A DNA stretch of 35,186 nucleotides, from positions 1 through 35,186 of the forward strand of contig JAJYOI010000031.1 in NCBI GenBank assembly GCA_021796275.1, in the 5' to 3' direction. Position numbers and translations under genes: made by a program. This document shows positions 15,870-24,001 of the stretch, piece by piece; position 1 is the stretch's first letter; each line of letters starts with the position of its first letter. The notes beneath the pieces were generated by a model that was given only the letters and a program-made list of their open reading frames with translations, was not told where the DNA came from and did not search any database. The DNA is from Bacteroidota bacterium. GTDB taxonomy: Bacteria; Bacteroidota; Ignavibacteria; UBA10030; UBA8401.

Positions 15870-16745
15870 ATGAAGCTCTATTACGTTTTCAAAGAAGGCA
15901 TTTCAGGCTTTAAGCGCACGCGGCTGTCGATGGCGATTTCGGTTTTTACCATTACCATCTCTCTGATCCTGCTCGGCGCGTTTGCAATCATTTATCGCAA
16001 TGCCAGCGACATTGTCCAGTCGTTCCGCAACCGCGTAGAAATGGAAGCGTTCCTCGAAGAGCCGATTGACGAGCAGACGTACCCGGTGATTGAGAAACGG
16101 CTGCTTGCGATTCCCGGCATTCAATCGGTAACGTTCATTTCAAAAGATGAGGCGGCAAAAATTTTCAAAGAGGAATTCGGGGAAGATATTCACAGCGTGC
16201 TCGATTTTAATCCGCTGCCCGCATCGTTCAAAATTCATCTTGTCGACAGTTATAAAAATTCCGACAGCGCCCGCGTAGTGTATCAGCAGATCAAATCCAC
16301 AGCCGGTGTTGACGATGTCATTTACAGAAAGACATTGCTCGAATTGATTGACCGCCGTTCGCGCACATTTGTGCTGATCAGTCTTGCGCTGGGCATCGGT
16401 TTGACAATCGTGGCAATTATTCTTGTCGCAAACACGATCCGACTTGCAATTTATGCCAAACGAAAGATCGTCACCACAATGAAGTTGGTCGGCGCAACAC
16501 GTGCGTTCATTCGCATGCCGTTCATTATTGAAGGCATCATTCAAGGATTTCTCGGCGGACTTTTTGCCGCCGGAATCCTCTACGGCGTCATCCATTACGC
16601 CGCGCAATTACTGGGCAGCGAACTTCGGGAAATTGTTCTCGTGCAGCCGTGGTTCTACGGTGCCGTGTTTGCCGCCGGAATCGTTCTCGGCATGCTCGGC
16701 AGTCTGTTCTCGATTCGGAAATTCATCGGAGAAAACGTTGGATAA
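15870..16745 (+). CDS. ftsX: Cell division protein FtsX
   Basis: A 291-residue inner-membrane permease-like protein that, with the ATPase FtsE, activates septal peptidoglycan hydrolases. Four membrane segments are visible: about 20-42, then after a periplasmic loop (about 50-160) at about 167-190, 213-240 and 262-283. The loop has the family pattern V-E-M-E-A-F-L-E and F-I-S-K-D-E-A. The cytoplasmic K-L-V-G-A-T motif after TM2 is conserved. GAGGTGA before ATG 15870 is the ribosome site. ftsE is not adjacent in this window, which differs from the common ftsEX pair; it may lie elsewhere. The stop is followed by the sdh promoter region. Confidence 0.93.
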   Translation: MKLYYVFKEGISGFKRTRLSMAISVFTITISLILLGAFAIIYRNASDIVQSFRNRVEMEAFLEEPIDEQTYPVIEKRLLAIPGIQSVTFISKDEAAKIFKEEFGEDIHSVLDFNPLPASFKIHLVDSYKNSDSARVVYQQIKSTAGVDDVIYRKTLLELIDRRSRTFVLISLALGIGLTIVAIILVANTIRLAIYAKRKIVTTMKLVGATRAFIRMPFIIEGIIQGFLGGLFAAGILYGVIHYAAQLLGSELREIVLVQPWFYGAVFAAGIVLGMLGSLFSIRKFIGENVG

Positions 16746-16751
16746 AAAAAC

Positions 16752-16781
16752 TTGCTTTTGCAGACAATTTTTCCGTATTAT
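16752..16781 (+). promoter_or_regulatory. Possible sdhCAB promoter
   Basis: TTGCTT (16752-16757) and TATTAT (16776-16781) are 18 bases apart in the 119-base gap before sdhC. An alternative is TTGCAG (16758) with TTATTC. Moderate match only. Confidence 0.35.
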
Positions 16782-16864
16782 TATTCAAGTTTTTTTGTGC
16801 AGTCATTTCATTGCATCCCACCAACGGCGGGATGGCTTTCAACATTAACCTCTATAGAATAACT

Positions 16865-17539
16865 ATGGGAACCTTCACACACATTTACAGATCATCGGTC
16901 GGTAAAAAATTTATCGTCGGACTTACCGGATTGTTCCTTTGCACATTTCTCGTGGAACATCTGGTGGGAAATTTTCTTCTCTTCAAGAGCGACGGCGGTG
17001 CGGCGTTCAATGAATATTCTGAAATGATGAGCCATAATATCATCATCCGCACAGTCGAGATCATCCTCTTTCTCGCATTCTTCTTCCACATTCTCACGGC
17101 AACAATCTTATGGTGGCGCAACAGAAAGGCGCGCCCGAAAGAGTATGCGCAAAATCATAAATCGGAAAACAGCGAACTTGCCTCGCGCATCTCATTTCTT
17201 ACCGGCAGCATTGTTTTTATTTTTCTTGTGATCCACCTCCGCACATTCTTCGTTCCGTCGCGGTTTTTCCCCAGCGAAAATCCGTCAATGTACGATCTGG
17301 TGGTCTTCGCGTTTTCGAATACGTGGTACAGTTTGTTTTATCTTGTCGCTCTCGTGCTGCTCGGCTATCATCTGCGGCACGGATTTCAGTCAGCGTTTCA
17401 AACATTCGGCATCCGGGGAAAGAAGTACCAATCATTGATTGAGTGGATTGGAATCATCTTCTGGCTGCTCATTCCTCTTGGGTTCGCCACTATGCCGATC
17501 TATTTTCTTTTGACCACTCATGCCGGAGGAGTTCTTTAA
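16865..17539 (+). CDS. sdhC: Succinate dehydrogenase/fumarate reductase cytochrome b subunit (diheme type B)
   Basis: A 224-residue membrane anchor that carries electrons between succinate oxidation and the quinone pool. Five membrane segments run at about 15-38, 62-83, 111-130, 150-170 and 188-212. Histidines H32, H75, H124 and H169 (or H172) sit in four helices, as in Wolinella-type fumarate reductase, so two b hemes are expected. ATG 16865 gives the family N-terminus M-G-T-F[11 protein letters not shown]. An in-frame start far upstream would overlap ftsX and is rejected. sdhA begins 2 bases after the stop. Direction (SDH or FRD) cannot be read from the sequence. Confidence 0.92.
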   Translation: MGTFTHIYRSSVGKKFIVGLTGLFLCTFLVEHLVGNFLLFKSDGGAAFNEYSEMMSHNIIIRTVEIILFLAFFFHILTATILWWRNRKARPKEYAQNHKSENSELASRISFLTGSIVFIFLVIHLRTFFVPSRFFPSENPSMYDLVVFAFSNTWYSLFYLVALVLLGYHLRHGFQSAFQTFGIRGKKYQSLIEWIGIIFWLLIPLGFATMPIYFLLTTHAGGVL

Positions 17540-17541
17540 TC

Positions 17542-19455
17542 ATGACATTAGATGCTAAAATTCCCGAAGGACCATTAGAAAAAAAATGGGACACACACAG
17601 ATTCAATCTGAAGCTCGTCAATCCCTCCAACAAAAGAAAATACCACATCATCGTCGTTGGAACAGGACTGGCGGGAGCGTCAGCCGCCGCATCTCTCGCG
17701 GAGCTCGGATACAGAGTCACGTCATTATGCTACCATGAATCGCCCCGCCGCGCGCACAGCATTGCTGCACAAGGCGGAATCAATGCACCGAAAAATTATC
17801 CGAATGACGACGACAGCATTTGGCGGCTGTTCTACGACACGGTTAAAGGCGGCGACTTCCGCGCACGCGAAGCGAACGTGTACCGTCTCGCGCAAGTCAG
17901 TGGAAGCATTATTGACCAATGCGTAGCGCAAGGCGTTCCCTTTGCGCGCGAGTATGGCGGACTGCTCGACAACCGCTCGTTCGGCGGCGCGCAGGTTTCA
18001 CGCACGTTCTACGCACGCGGACAAACCGGACAGCAATTACTGCTCGGCGCATACTCCGCGCTGTCGCGTCAGATTCATAAAGGGCAGGTGAAATTTTACG
18101 ACCGCCGCGATATGATGGATCTTGTTGTTATTGACGGACAAGCGCGCGGCGTTGTTGTTCGCAATATGATAAACGGAGAGCTTGAAACGTTCATCGGCGA
18201 TGCAGTGATTCTCGCAACCGGCGGATACGGCAACACCTTCTACCTTTCGACCAACGCGAAACAATCGAACGCGACGGCGATTTGGCGCGCACACAAGAAA
18301 GGCGCGTTCTTCGCCAACCCGTGCTTCACGCAAATTCACCCGACATGCATTCCGCTCGCGAGCGAACATCAATCGAAGCTGACGCTGATGAGCGAAAGTC
18401 TGCGCAACGACGGACGCATCTGGGTTCCGAAGAAAGCAGGCGACAAGCGAAATCCGAACGATATTCCGATGGAGGAACGCGATTATTATCTCGAACGCCT
18501 CTATCCTTCCTTCGGCAATCTTGTCCCGCGCGACGTTGCTTCGCGGCGTGCAAAAGAAGTGTGCGACCAGGGACGCGGCGTCGGCTCAACCGGACTTGCC
18601 GTGTATCTTGACTTCGCCGATGCAATTGCACGCAACAGTAAGCAATGGGTTGAAGAAAAATACGGAAACCTTTTCGACATGTATCAGCGCATCACGGGCG
18701 AGAACGCATACCAAACGCCGATGCGCATCTATCCTGCCGTTCACTACACAATGGGCGGCTTGTGGGTTGATTACAATCTGATGAGCACGATTCCCGGCAT
18801 GTTCGTACTCGGCGAAGCGAATTTCTCCGACCACGGCGCAAACCGTCTTGGCGCAAGCGCATTGATGCAGGGACTTGCCGACGGCTACTTCGTCATTCCC
18901 TACACCATCGGCGATTATCTTGCAACCAACAAATTCAAGCCGGTGAAAGAAGATCACGAAGCGTTTACAGAATCAAAGAAAACGATCACGGAGAAAACCG
19001 AACAGCTCATGTCTGCACAGGGCAAACGCACCGTTGACGATCTCCACAAAGAATTAGGAAAAATTTTGTGGGAACATGTCGGCATGGCGCGGAACGAAAA
19101 AGGATTGAAGAAAGCCATTTCGATGATCACAGACCTTCGGAAACAATTCTGGAGCGACGTGAAGATTCCCGGCAAAGCGAACGATCTGAATCCCGAATTG
19201 GAGAAAGCGCACCGCGTTGCAGACTTCATGGAGTTAGGCGAGATGATAGCACGGGACGCGCTGCACCGCGAAGAATCGTGCGGCTGCCACTTGCGCGAAG
19301 AATATCAGACCGACGAAAATGAAGCGAAACGCAACGACAAGAAATTTGCATACGTCGCAGCGTGGGAATTCGGCGGAATCGGCAAGGCGCCGAAGCTGCA
19401 CAAAGAAGCGCTGAAGTTCGAGAATGTTCATCTAACACAGAGAAGCTACAAGTGA
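17542..19455 (+). CDS. sdhA: Succinate dehydrogenase/fumarate reductase flavoprotein subunit
   Basis: A 637-residue FAD subunit that oxidises succinate or reduces fumarate. The FAD-binding [12 protein letters not shown] lies at about 38-49, and the covalent-FAD histidine H72 in [12 protein letters not shown]. The substrate region Q-I-H-P-T, R-P-free G-R-I-W and the H-Y-T-M-G-G active-site stretch are all present. The C-terminus contains C-G-C-H in the usual [12 protein letters not shown] context. Length matches the type-B/Bacteroidota form. GGAGGAG ends about 10 bases before ATG 17542. The gene is intact, and an IS200-like element begins within about 30 bases of its stop, separating it from sdhB. 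Confidence 0.97.
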   Translation: MTLDAKIPEGPLEKKWDTHRFNLKLVNPSNKRKYHIIVVGTGLAGASAAASLAELGYRVTSLCYHESPRRAHSIAAQGGINAPKNYPNDDDSIWRLFYDTVKGGDFRAREANVYRLAQVSGSIIDQCVAQGVPFAREYGGLLDNRSFGGAQVSRTFYARGQTGQQLLLGAYSALSRQIHKGQVKFYDRRDMMDLVVIDGQARGVVVRNMINGELETFIGDAVILATGGYGNTFYLSTNAKQSNATAIWRAHKKGAFFANPCFTQIHPTCIPLASEHQSKLTLMSESLRNDGRIWVPKKAGDKRNPNDIPMEERDYYLERLYPSFGNLVPRDVASRRAKEVCDQGRGVGSTGLAVYLDFADAIARNSKQWVEEKYGNLFDMYQRITGENAYQTPMRIYPAVHYTMGGLWVDYNLMSTIPGMFVLGEANFSDHGANRLGASALMQGLADGYFVIPYTIGDYLATNKFKPVKEDHEAFTESKKTITEKTEQLMSAQGKRTVDDLHKELGKILWEHVGMARNEKGLKKAISMITDLRKQFWSDVKIPGKANDLNPELEKAHRVADFMELGEMIARDALHREESCGCHLREEYQTDENEAKRNDKKFAYVAAWEFGGIGKAPKLHKEALKFENVHLTQRSYK

Positions 19456-19482
19456 GCGAACAGAAAACGTTCTTTGCAGAAA

Positions 19483-19502
19483 CCCCATGCTTCAGCATGG
19501 GG
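19483..19502. repeat. Left-end hairpin of the IS200-like element
   Basis: A perfect 8-base stem, CCCCATGC/GCATGGGG, around TTCA. It shares its CCCCA stem base and size with the right-end hairpin and is the presumed transposase binding site. Confidence 0.8.
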
Positions 19503-19524
19503 TGAACATCAACTAAAGAGCATT

Positions 19525-19983
19525 GGGCTTTAGCCCTGACCATACGATGGCGAACGTTAAAATTTGGATCCATGCAGTGTGGGGCACCAAAAATCATAAG
19601 CGAGTTTTAACAAAGGACATCAGGCAACAGCTTTTTCAACACATCCGTGAACATGGAAAAGAAAAAGGCATTTATGTTGATTTCATTAGCGGCGAAATGG
19701 ACCATGTTCATTGTCTCTTGGCATTAAATGCTGATATGTCTATTGCAAAGACAATGCAATTTATTAAAGGTGAATCTGCACATTGGGCTAATACAAAAAA
19801 GTTGATGAATCAAAAATTAGATTGGGCAAATGAGTATTTTGCAGTTTCAGTGAGCGAATCAATGATAGAAAAAGTTCGCGACTACATAAAGAATCAAGAA
19901 GAACATCACAAACGAACAACATTCAAGAACGAGCATGAAGAGTTTATGAAGAAATACGGGTTTGAACATCAGGGCTAAAGCCC
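19525..19983. repeat. 15-base inverted repeat flanking the transposase gene
   Basis: GGGCTTTAGCCCTGA (19525-19539) and its exact reverse complement TCAGGGCTAAAGCCC (19969-19983) bracket the transposase gene. Each arm can fold on itself (GGGCT/AGCCC). The right copy covers the last codons and stop of the transposase gene. TGAACATCA also recurs directly at 19503-19511 and 19963-19971. Confidence 0.8.
19547..19978 (+). CDS. tnpA: IS200-like tyrosine (Y1, HUH) transposase
   Basis: A 143-residue Y1 transposase that cuts and joins single-stranded DNA at hairpin ends. The HUH pair is H53-V-H55 in D-H-V-H-C-L-L, and the nucleophile is Y113 in R-D-Y-I-K-N-Q-E-E-H-H. The length matches IS200-family enzymes, and all catalytic residues are present, so it looks functional. 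ATG 19547 is used; an in-frame GTG/ATG upstream at 19523 lies in the inverted repeat. Base composition is visibly more A/T-rich than the flanking sdh genes, fitting a mobile origin. No TnpB partner is present. Confidence 0.92.
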   Translation: MANVKIWIHAVWGTKNHKRVLTKDIRQQLFQHIREHGKEKGIYVDFISGEMDHVHCLLALNADMSIAKTMQFIKGESAHWANTKKLMNQKLDWANEYFAVSVSESMIEKVRDYIKNQEEHHKRTTFKNEHEEFMKKYGFEHQG

Positions 19984-20005
19984 GGGTAACTTAGTGAGCG
20001 TTATT

Positions 20006-20025
20006 CCCCACGATAAATCGTGGGG
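20006..20025. repeat. Right-end hairpin of the IS200-like element
   Basis: A perfect 8-base stem, CCCCACGA/TCGTGGGG, around TAAA. It ends 20 bases before an extended -10 promoter. Confidence 0.8.
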
Positions 20026-20042
20026 TTGATTCAGAACCGCAT

Positions 20043-20051
20043 TGGTATAAT
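20043..20051 (+). promoter_or_regulatory. Perfect extended -10 promoter ahead of sdhB
   Basis: TGGTATAAT contains the consensus -10 TATAAT (20046-20051) with the extended TGn. The best -35 is weak (TTGATT at 20026, spacing 14). Transcription would start near 20058, 37 bases before sdhB. It lies just outside the right hairpin of the insertion element, so it could drive sdhB independently of sdhCA. Confidence 0.6.
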
Positions 20052-20094
20052 GAGCTAAAAATTAGTTAGATGATTAAATAAGGAGCAAGAAGAA

Positions 20095-20835
20095 ATGAAT
20101 TTCACATTAAAAGTCTGGCGGCAGAAGAATAGAAATTCCGAAGGACGATTTGAGACCTTCACGGCGACGAACATCACGCCGGACATGTCCTTCCTTGAAA
20201 TGCTTGACGCCGTCAATCATGATCTCGTAGAAAAAAATCAGGAACCGATTGCGTTCGACCATGACTGCCGTGAAGGGATTTGCGGAAGCTGCGGCATGTT
20301 CATTAAAGGGCGCGCGCACGGCCCGCAAAAAGGCGGAGCGGCGTGTCAATTGCACATGCGAAGCTTTGTTGACGGCGACCTGATCACCGTTGAACCGTTC
20401 CGCGCAAAAGCGTTTCCCGTAATAAAAGACCTTATCATTGACCGGACGGCGTTCGACCGCATTATGCAGGCGGGCGGATTCGTTTCGGTGAACACCGGCG
20501 GCGTGCCGGATGCCAATGCAATCCCCATTCCGAAGACAATTGCGGACGAAGCGTTCTCTGCGGCGGCGTGTATCGGATGCGGCGCGTGCGTTGCGGCGTG
20601 CAAGAATGCATCTGCATCACTCTTCGTTGCGGCAAAGGTTTCGCAGCTCGCTCTACTTCCCCAAGGACAGCAGGAACGGAAAGAGCGCGTTGAGGCAATG
20701 CTTACACAAATGGATAAGGAAGGATTCGGCTCGTGCTCGAACACGTACGCGTGCGAAGCTGAATGTCCGAAAGAAATTTCTGTCTCGAACATTGCACGGA
20801 TGAACCGCGAGTATCTGAAAGCGGCACTGGGGTAG
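20095..20835 (+). CDS. sdhB: Succinate dehydrogenase/fumarate reductase iron-sulfur subunit
   Basis: A 246-residue electron-transfer subunit linking the flavoprotein to the cytochrome b. The N-terminal [2Fe-2S] domain has [10 protein letters not shown] with a distal C in A-A-C-Q-L-H. The C-terminal ferredoxin-like half has [11 protein letters not shown] and [12 protein letters not shown] for the [4Fe-4S] and [3Fe-4S] clusters. AAGGAG (20080-20085) is an excellent ribosome site for ATG 20095. It is normally adjacent to sdhA; here a 540-base insertion element intervenes, but the gene is intact and appears to have its own promoter at 20043. Confidence 0.97.
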   Translation: MNFTLKVWRQKNRNSEGRFETFTATNITPDMSFLEMLDAVNHDLVEKNQEPIAFDHDCREGICGSCGMFIKGRAHGPQKGGAACQLHMRSFVDGDLITVEPFRAKAFPVIKDLIIDRTAFDRIMQAGGFVSVNTGGVPDANAIPIPKTIADEAFSAAACIGCGACVAACKNASASLFVAAKVSQLALLPQGQQERKERVEAMLTQMDKEGFGSCSNTYACEAECPKEISVSNIARMNREYLKAALG

Positions 20836-21089
20836 CGGTGAACAATGTTCAATGATCAATTAAGAATAACAATTAGAGACTTCTGATAAGCGTCAGGGCC
20901 AAAGCTTGAAGAAAATTACTTCGCTTTTGTTCCATGATAAACCGGGGATGTTACAAATTTGCTTCTGATTTCTTGTCAAGAAAATTATTCCCCTGAAATC
21001 CGCCGTCAGAACTGCCAACTTCTTCGCCTTGACTTCGCAGCCATATTTAAGTACCTTTTGTTCAAAGAGTTCCAGCAACAGCAGGTTTC

Positions 21090-22268
21090 ATGCTTCAATC
21101 AAAATCGAAAATCCCTTTGGGACGAAAAAACGTCGCAATTCTTGGTTCATCAGGTTCCATCGGCAGAAATAGCTTAGAAGTTATCGCCAATTTTCCGGAT
21201 CAGTTCAACGTTTCCTACCTCACTGTTCACAAAAACATTGACGTCCTCTGCGAGCAAATCAAGCGCTTCCACCCAAAAGGCGTTGTTGTCCTTGATGATG
21301 GTTCAGCGGATGCCTGTAAAAGCCGTGTGAATGGAACAACGCAGGTCTTTCGCGGCGAAAAAGGGTTGGAAGAAATCGTTCAACGTGATGATGTGGATGT
21401 TGTCATCAGCTCGCTGGTCGGATTTGCAGGATTGAAACCGACGATCAAAGCGATTGAAGCGGGAAAGAAAATTGCGCTCGCAAATAAAGAAACACTCGTT
21501 GTCGCCGGCGAGATTATTATGGAGCTGGTCAAAAAACATGGCGTGGAATTAATTCCGGTGGACAGCGAACACTCGGCAATCTTTCAGTGCCTTGTCGGAG
21601 AATCGAACGCGCAGGTCGAAAAAATTATTCTTACCGCGTCGGGCGGGCCGTTTCGCACAACATCGCTCGACGATTTGAAAAATGTCACCGTTGCGCAGGC
21701 GCTGAATCATCCGAATTGGAAAATGGGAAACAAAATCACGATTGATTCGGCAACGCTGATGAACAAAGGACTCGAAGTCATTGAGGCACATTGGCTCTTC
21801 GGACTTCCGGTTGAAAAAATTGAAGTGCTCATTCACCCGCAATCCATCATTCATTCGATGGTGGAATTTGTTGACGGCTCGGTGAAAGCGCAGCTTGGAA
21901 TACCGGATATGAAATTGCCGATTCAATATGCGCTGACCTATCCGGATCGCATCAGCACACAGAATGTGCGCGTTGATTTCCCGAAATTGCACGAGCTGAC
22001 ATTTTTCACGCCTGATCATGTGCGCTTCAAATGTTTGCAGCTTGCCATGGATGCCTTGCACGAAGGCGGAACAATGCCGGCAGCAATGAACGCTGCAAAT
22101 GAAATTGCTGTTGATAAGTTTATGAACGGAGCGATCTCTTTTCTCCAGATCCCTGAAACTATCGAACGCGCGATGGAGCACCATTCAATACAGCGTTTTC
22201 CGATGATCGACGACATTGTCGAAGCCGATGCTTCAGCGCGGCGCTTTACACGGGCGCTGTTTAATTAG
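21090..22268 (+). CDS. dxr: 1-deoxy-D-xylulose 5-phosphate reductoisomerase
   Basis: Second step of the MEP isoprenoid pathway: rearranges and reduces DXP to MEP with NADPH and a divalent metal. The NADPH loop I-L-G-S-S-G-S-I-G lies at about 17-25 and A-N-K-E-T-L-V at about 130-136. Metal and substrate residues lie in V-D-S-E-H-S-A-I-F at about 155-163, and T-A-S-G-G-P-F-R and H-P-N-W-K-M-G-x-K-I-T-I-D-S-A-T-L-M-N-K-G follow. The active-site flap and C-terminal N-A-A-N-E region are intact. Length is normal at 392. It supplies isoprenyl precursors, consistent with the GGGP synthase earlier in the window. The 254-base gap before it shows no clear promoter. Confidence 0.97.
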   Translation: MLQSKSKIPLGRKNVAILGSSGSIGRNSLEVIANFPDQFNVSYLTVHKNIDVLCEQIKRFHPKGVVVLDDGSADACKSRVNGTTQVFRGEKGLEEIVQRDDVDVVISSLVGFAGLKPTIKAIEAGKKIALANKETLVVAGEIIMELVKKHGVELIPVDSEHSAIFQCLVGESNAQVEKIILTASGGPFRTTSLDDLKNVTVAQALNHPNWKMGNKITIDSATLMNKGLEVIEAHWLFGLPVEKIEVLIHPQSIIHSMVEFVDGSVKAQLGIPDMKLPIQYALTYPDRISTQNVRVDFPKLHELTFFTPDHVRFKCLQLAMDALHEGGTMPAAMNAANEIAVDKFMNGAISFLQIPETIERAMEHHSIQRFPMIDDIVEADASARRFTRALFN

Positions 22269-22582
22269 TTCTCACTAAAAAAGTAAACCTTGTCAAAGTT
22301 TTAAAATGAGATCGATAAACCTTATAATTTTTCCGCCGTTCAAAAACAAACCTTGACAGGCCCCGAAGGGACACCTTTGGCGGTTGTTAGTCTTCAGCAA
22401 AAACTGATTAGTTCAAACGTAATTTCTCAATTCATTAACCACGAAGCCACAAAGACACGAACGGTTTTAGTTAATGAATAACTCAGGAACAAATATTTTT
22501 ACCATTCCGCATTCCGGCACTGTAAGCGCCATACTTTATTCTTTGTGTCTTCGTGTCTTTGTGGCTGAAATAATTTAACATT
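22269..22582. other. 314-base intergenic region with repeats
   Basis: No gene is seen. The left part has two AAACCTTG-type motifs (about 22285 and 22348), the first in a near-palindrome AAACCTTGTCAAAGTTT. The right part is a long inverted repeat (22445-22566) ending 16 bases before rseP. Composition is A/T-rich relative to the flanking genes. It resembles a patchwork of degenerate repeats rather than a regulatory leader. Confidence 0.6.
22445..22566. repeat. 17-base inverted repeat of CACAAAGACACGAA type
   Basis: AGCCACAAAGACACGAA (22445-22461) is the exact reverse complement of TTCGTGTCTTTGTGGCT (22550-22566), with an 88-base loop. The right arm also has a second offset copy, CTTTGTGTCTTCGTG (22541-22555). 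Words of this CACAAAGACACGAAG type recur in many environmental genomes; whether this is a small non-autonomous element is inference. Confidence 0.75.
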
Positions 22583-23899
22583 ATGCAATTTCTCGACACC
22601 GTATTTTATTTTGTTATCACCATCGGCGTTCTTGTTTTCGTCCACGAGCTGGGACACTTCCTCGCCGCAAAAGCGTGCAGAATGCGCGTGGACAGATTTT
22701 CCATCGGCTTTCCGCCGCGCGCATTCGGGAAAAAGATCGGCGAAACGGATTACTGCGTTTCATGGATCCCGATCGGCGGTTACGTGAAAATTGCCGGAAT
22801 GATTGACGAAAGCTTCGACACTGAATTCCTCAATCACGAGCCGCAGCCGTGGGAGTTCCGCGCAAAGCCGGTCTGGCAGCGCGTGATCGTTATTTCTGCC
22901 GGCGTGATCATGAATCTTTTTCTTGCTGTCGGAATTTTTTGGGGAATCAACTTCGTGCAGGGAGAATATCACCGGCAAACAACCGAAGTCGGGTATGTTG
23001 TCGAGAACAGCCCGGCGCAGCAACTTGGTTTCAAAGAAGGCGACAAGATTCTCTCCGTCAACGGAGAAAAGATCGAGCACTGGGACCAGATACAAACTGC
23101 AATGTATGTAGATTTCGTCAGCGACGATCTGCACTGGACGATTGAACGGGGCAACACAACGACAACACTCACCTCGCCGCGGTCATCCATTCCCGATATT
23201 TCCGACGGCATCTTCGGCCTTCTGCCCAATCAAACACGCGCTGATATTATTGAAGTACTGAAAGGCAAACCTGCCGACAAAGCCGGATTCCATCAGGGCG
23301 ATGTGATTCTTACGCTGAATCATTCTCCTGTTATCAATCAATTTCAGGCAACGCAAATCATCAAAGCGAATGCAGGCAAAGCGATTGACGCAACCGTACA
23401 GCGCGGCAGCGAAGTTAAAGAGTTAACCGTAACGCCCGGCAACGATGGCCTTATCGGCGTCGGCATCGAAAGCAAATACACCGGTCCCTTGCTTCATGTG
23501 AAGTACAGCTTTTTCGAATCATTCCCCAAAGGCGTTAGTGATGTGTACAGTGCCACGGTGCTTTTTGTCCGCTCCATCTGGCAAATCATAATCGGCAAAG
23601 CGTCGCTTTCAAAATCTGTCGGCGGACCGATAAAGATTGCACAAATTGCAACGCGCACAGCAGAAATTGGCGTTGCGAGCTTTCTGGGCTTTATGGCGCT
23701 GTTAAGCGTCAGTCTGGCGGTAATGAATATTCTTCCTTTCCCGGCACTTGATGGAGGACATCTTGCAATGCTGATTTATGAAGGAATTTTTGGAAAGCCG
23801 ATTCCGCAGCGGGTACAACAGGGAATTCAGCAGGCTGGCGTGGTTCTATTGCTGACTTTTATGGCATTTGTTATTTATAACGACATAGCCGGTTTTTGA
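22583..23899 (+). CDS. rseP: RIP metalloprotease RseP (site-2 protease)
   Basis: A 438-residue intramembrane zinc protease that cleaves anti-sigma factors and other membrane substrates. Zinc ligands H21 and H25 with catalytic E22 lie in V-H-E-L-G-H in the first membrane segment. The third ligand is in N-I-L-P-F-P-A-L-D-G-G-H near residue 390. Two PDZ domains lie between (about 130-215 and 220-300), with V-E-N-S-P-A-Q-Q-L-G-F and K-G-K-P-A-D-K-A-G-F loops. Three to four membrane segments are present. dxr-rseP order is common in bacteria, usually with cdsA or bamA nearby; here neither follows. The start ATG 22583 gives the family N-terminus. Confidence 0.96.
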   Translation: MQFLDTVFYFVITIGVLVFVHELGHFLAAKACRMRVDRFSIGFPPRAFGKKIGETDYCVSWIPIGGYVKIAGMIDESFDTEFLNHEPQPWEFRAKPVWQRVIVISAGVIMNLFLAVGIFWGINFVQGEYHRQTTEVGYVVENSPAQQLGFKEGDKILSVNGEKIEHWDQIQTAMYVDFVSDDLHWTIERGNTTTTLTSPRSSIPDISDGIFGLLPNQTRADIIEVLKGKPADKAGFHQGDVILTLNHSPVINQFQATQIIKANAGKAIDATVQRGSEVKELTVTPGNDGLIGVGIESKYTGPLLHVKYSFFESFPKGVSDVYSATVLFVRSIWQIIIGKASLSKSVGGPIKIAQIATRTAEIGVASFLGFMALLSVSLAVMNILPFPALDGGHLAMLIYEGIFGKPIPQRVQQGIQQAGVVLLLTFMAFVIYNDIAGF

Positions 23900-24001
23900 G
23901 ATAATTTAGCCCGTGACTTTCAACACAGCATTCTTAACCGAAACTATTAGCTTGCACATAGAAACCATCGCGATGATTCATTTTGTGAGGAGCTTTATTT
24001 T

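Larger units (their letters stand above)
19483..20025 (+). mobile_element. IS200/IS605-like insertion element
   Basis: Minimal bounds are the outer hairpins; the exact cleavage sites are not visible. The left hairpin is CCCCATGC-TTCA-GCATGGGG (19483-19502) and the right one CCCCACGA-TAAA-TCGTGGGG (20006-20025), each with an 8-base stem and 4-base loop. Inside lie inverted copies of GGGCTTTAGCCCTGA (19525-19539 and 19969-19983) flanking one tyrosine transposase gene. Such elements move as single strands and leave no target duplication, and no clear one is seen. It sits between sdhA and sdhB without damaging either. The small transposase and hairpin ends also resemble REP-associated (RAYT-like) systems. 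Confidence 0.85.

Noticed and set aside
16810-16836. Hairpin TCCCACC/GGCGGGA between ftsX and sdhC as a terminator
   Set aside because: It has a mismatch in a short stem and no T-run.
19451-20000. AGTGAGCG at 19451-19458 and 19993-20000 as a target-site duplication
   Set aside because: IS200/IS605 elements make none, and the right copy lies inside the element, not at its outer edge.
22445-22566. Repeats before rseP as a CRISPR remnant
   Set aside because: Only one inverted pair with no spacers and no cas genes.
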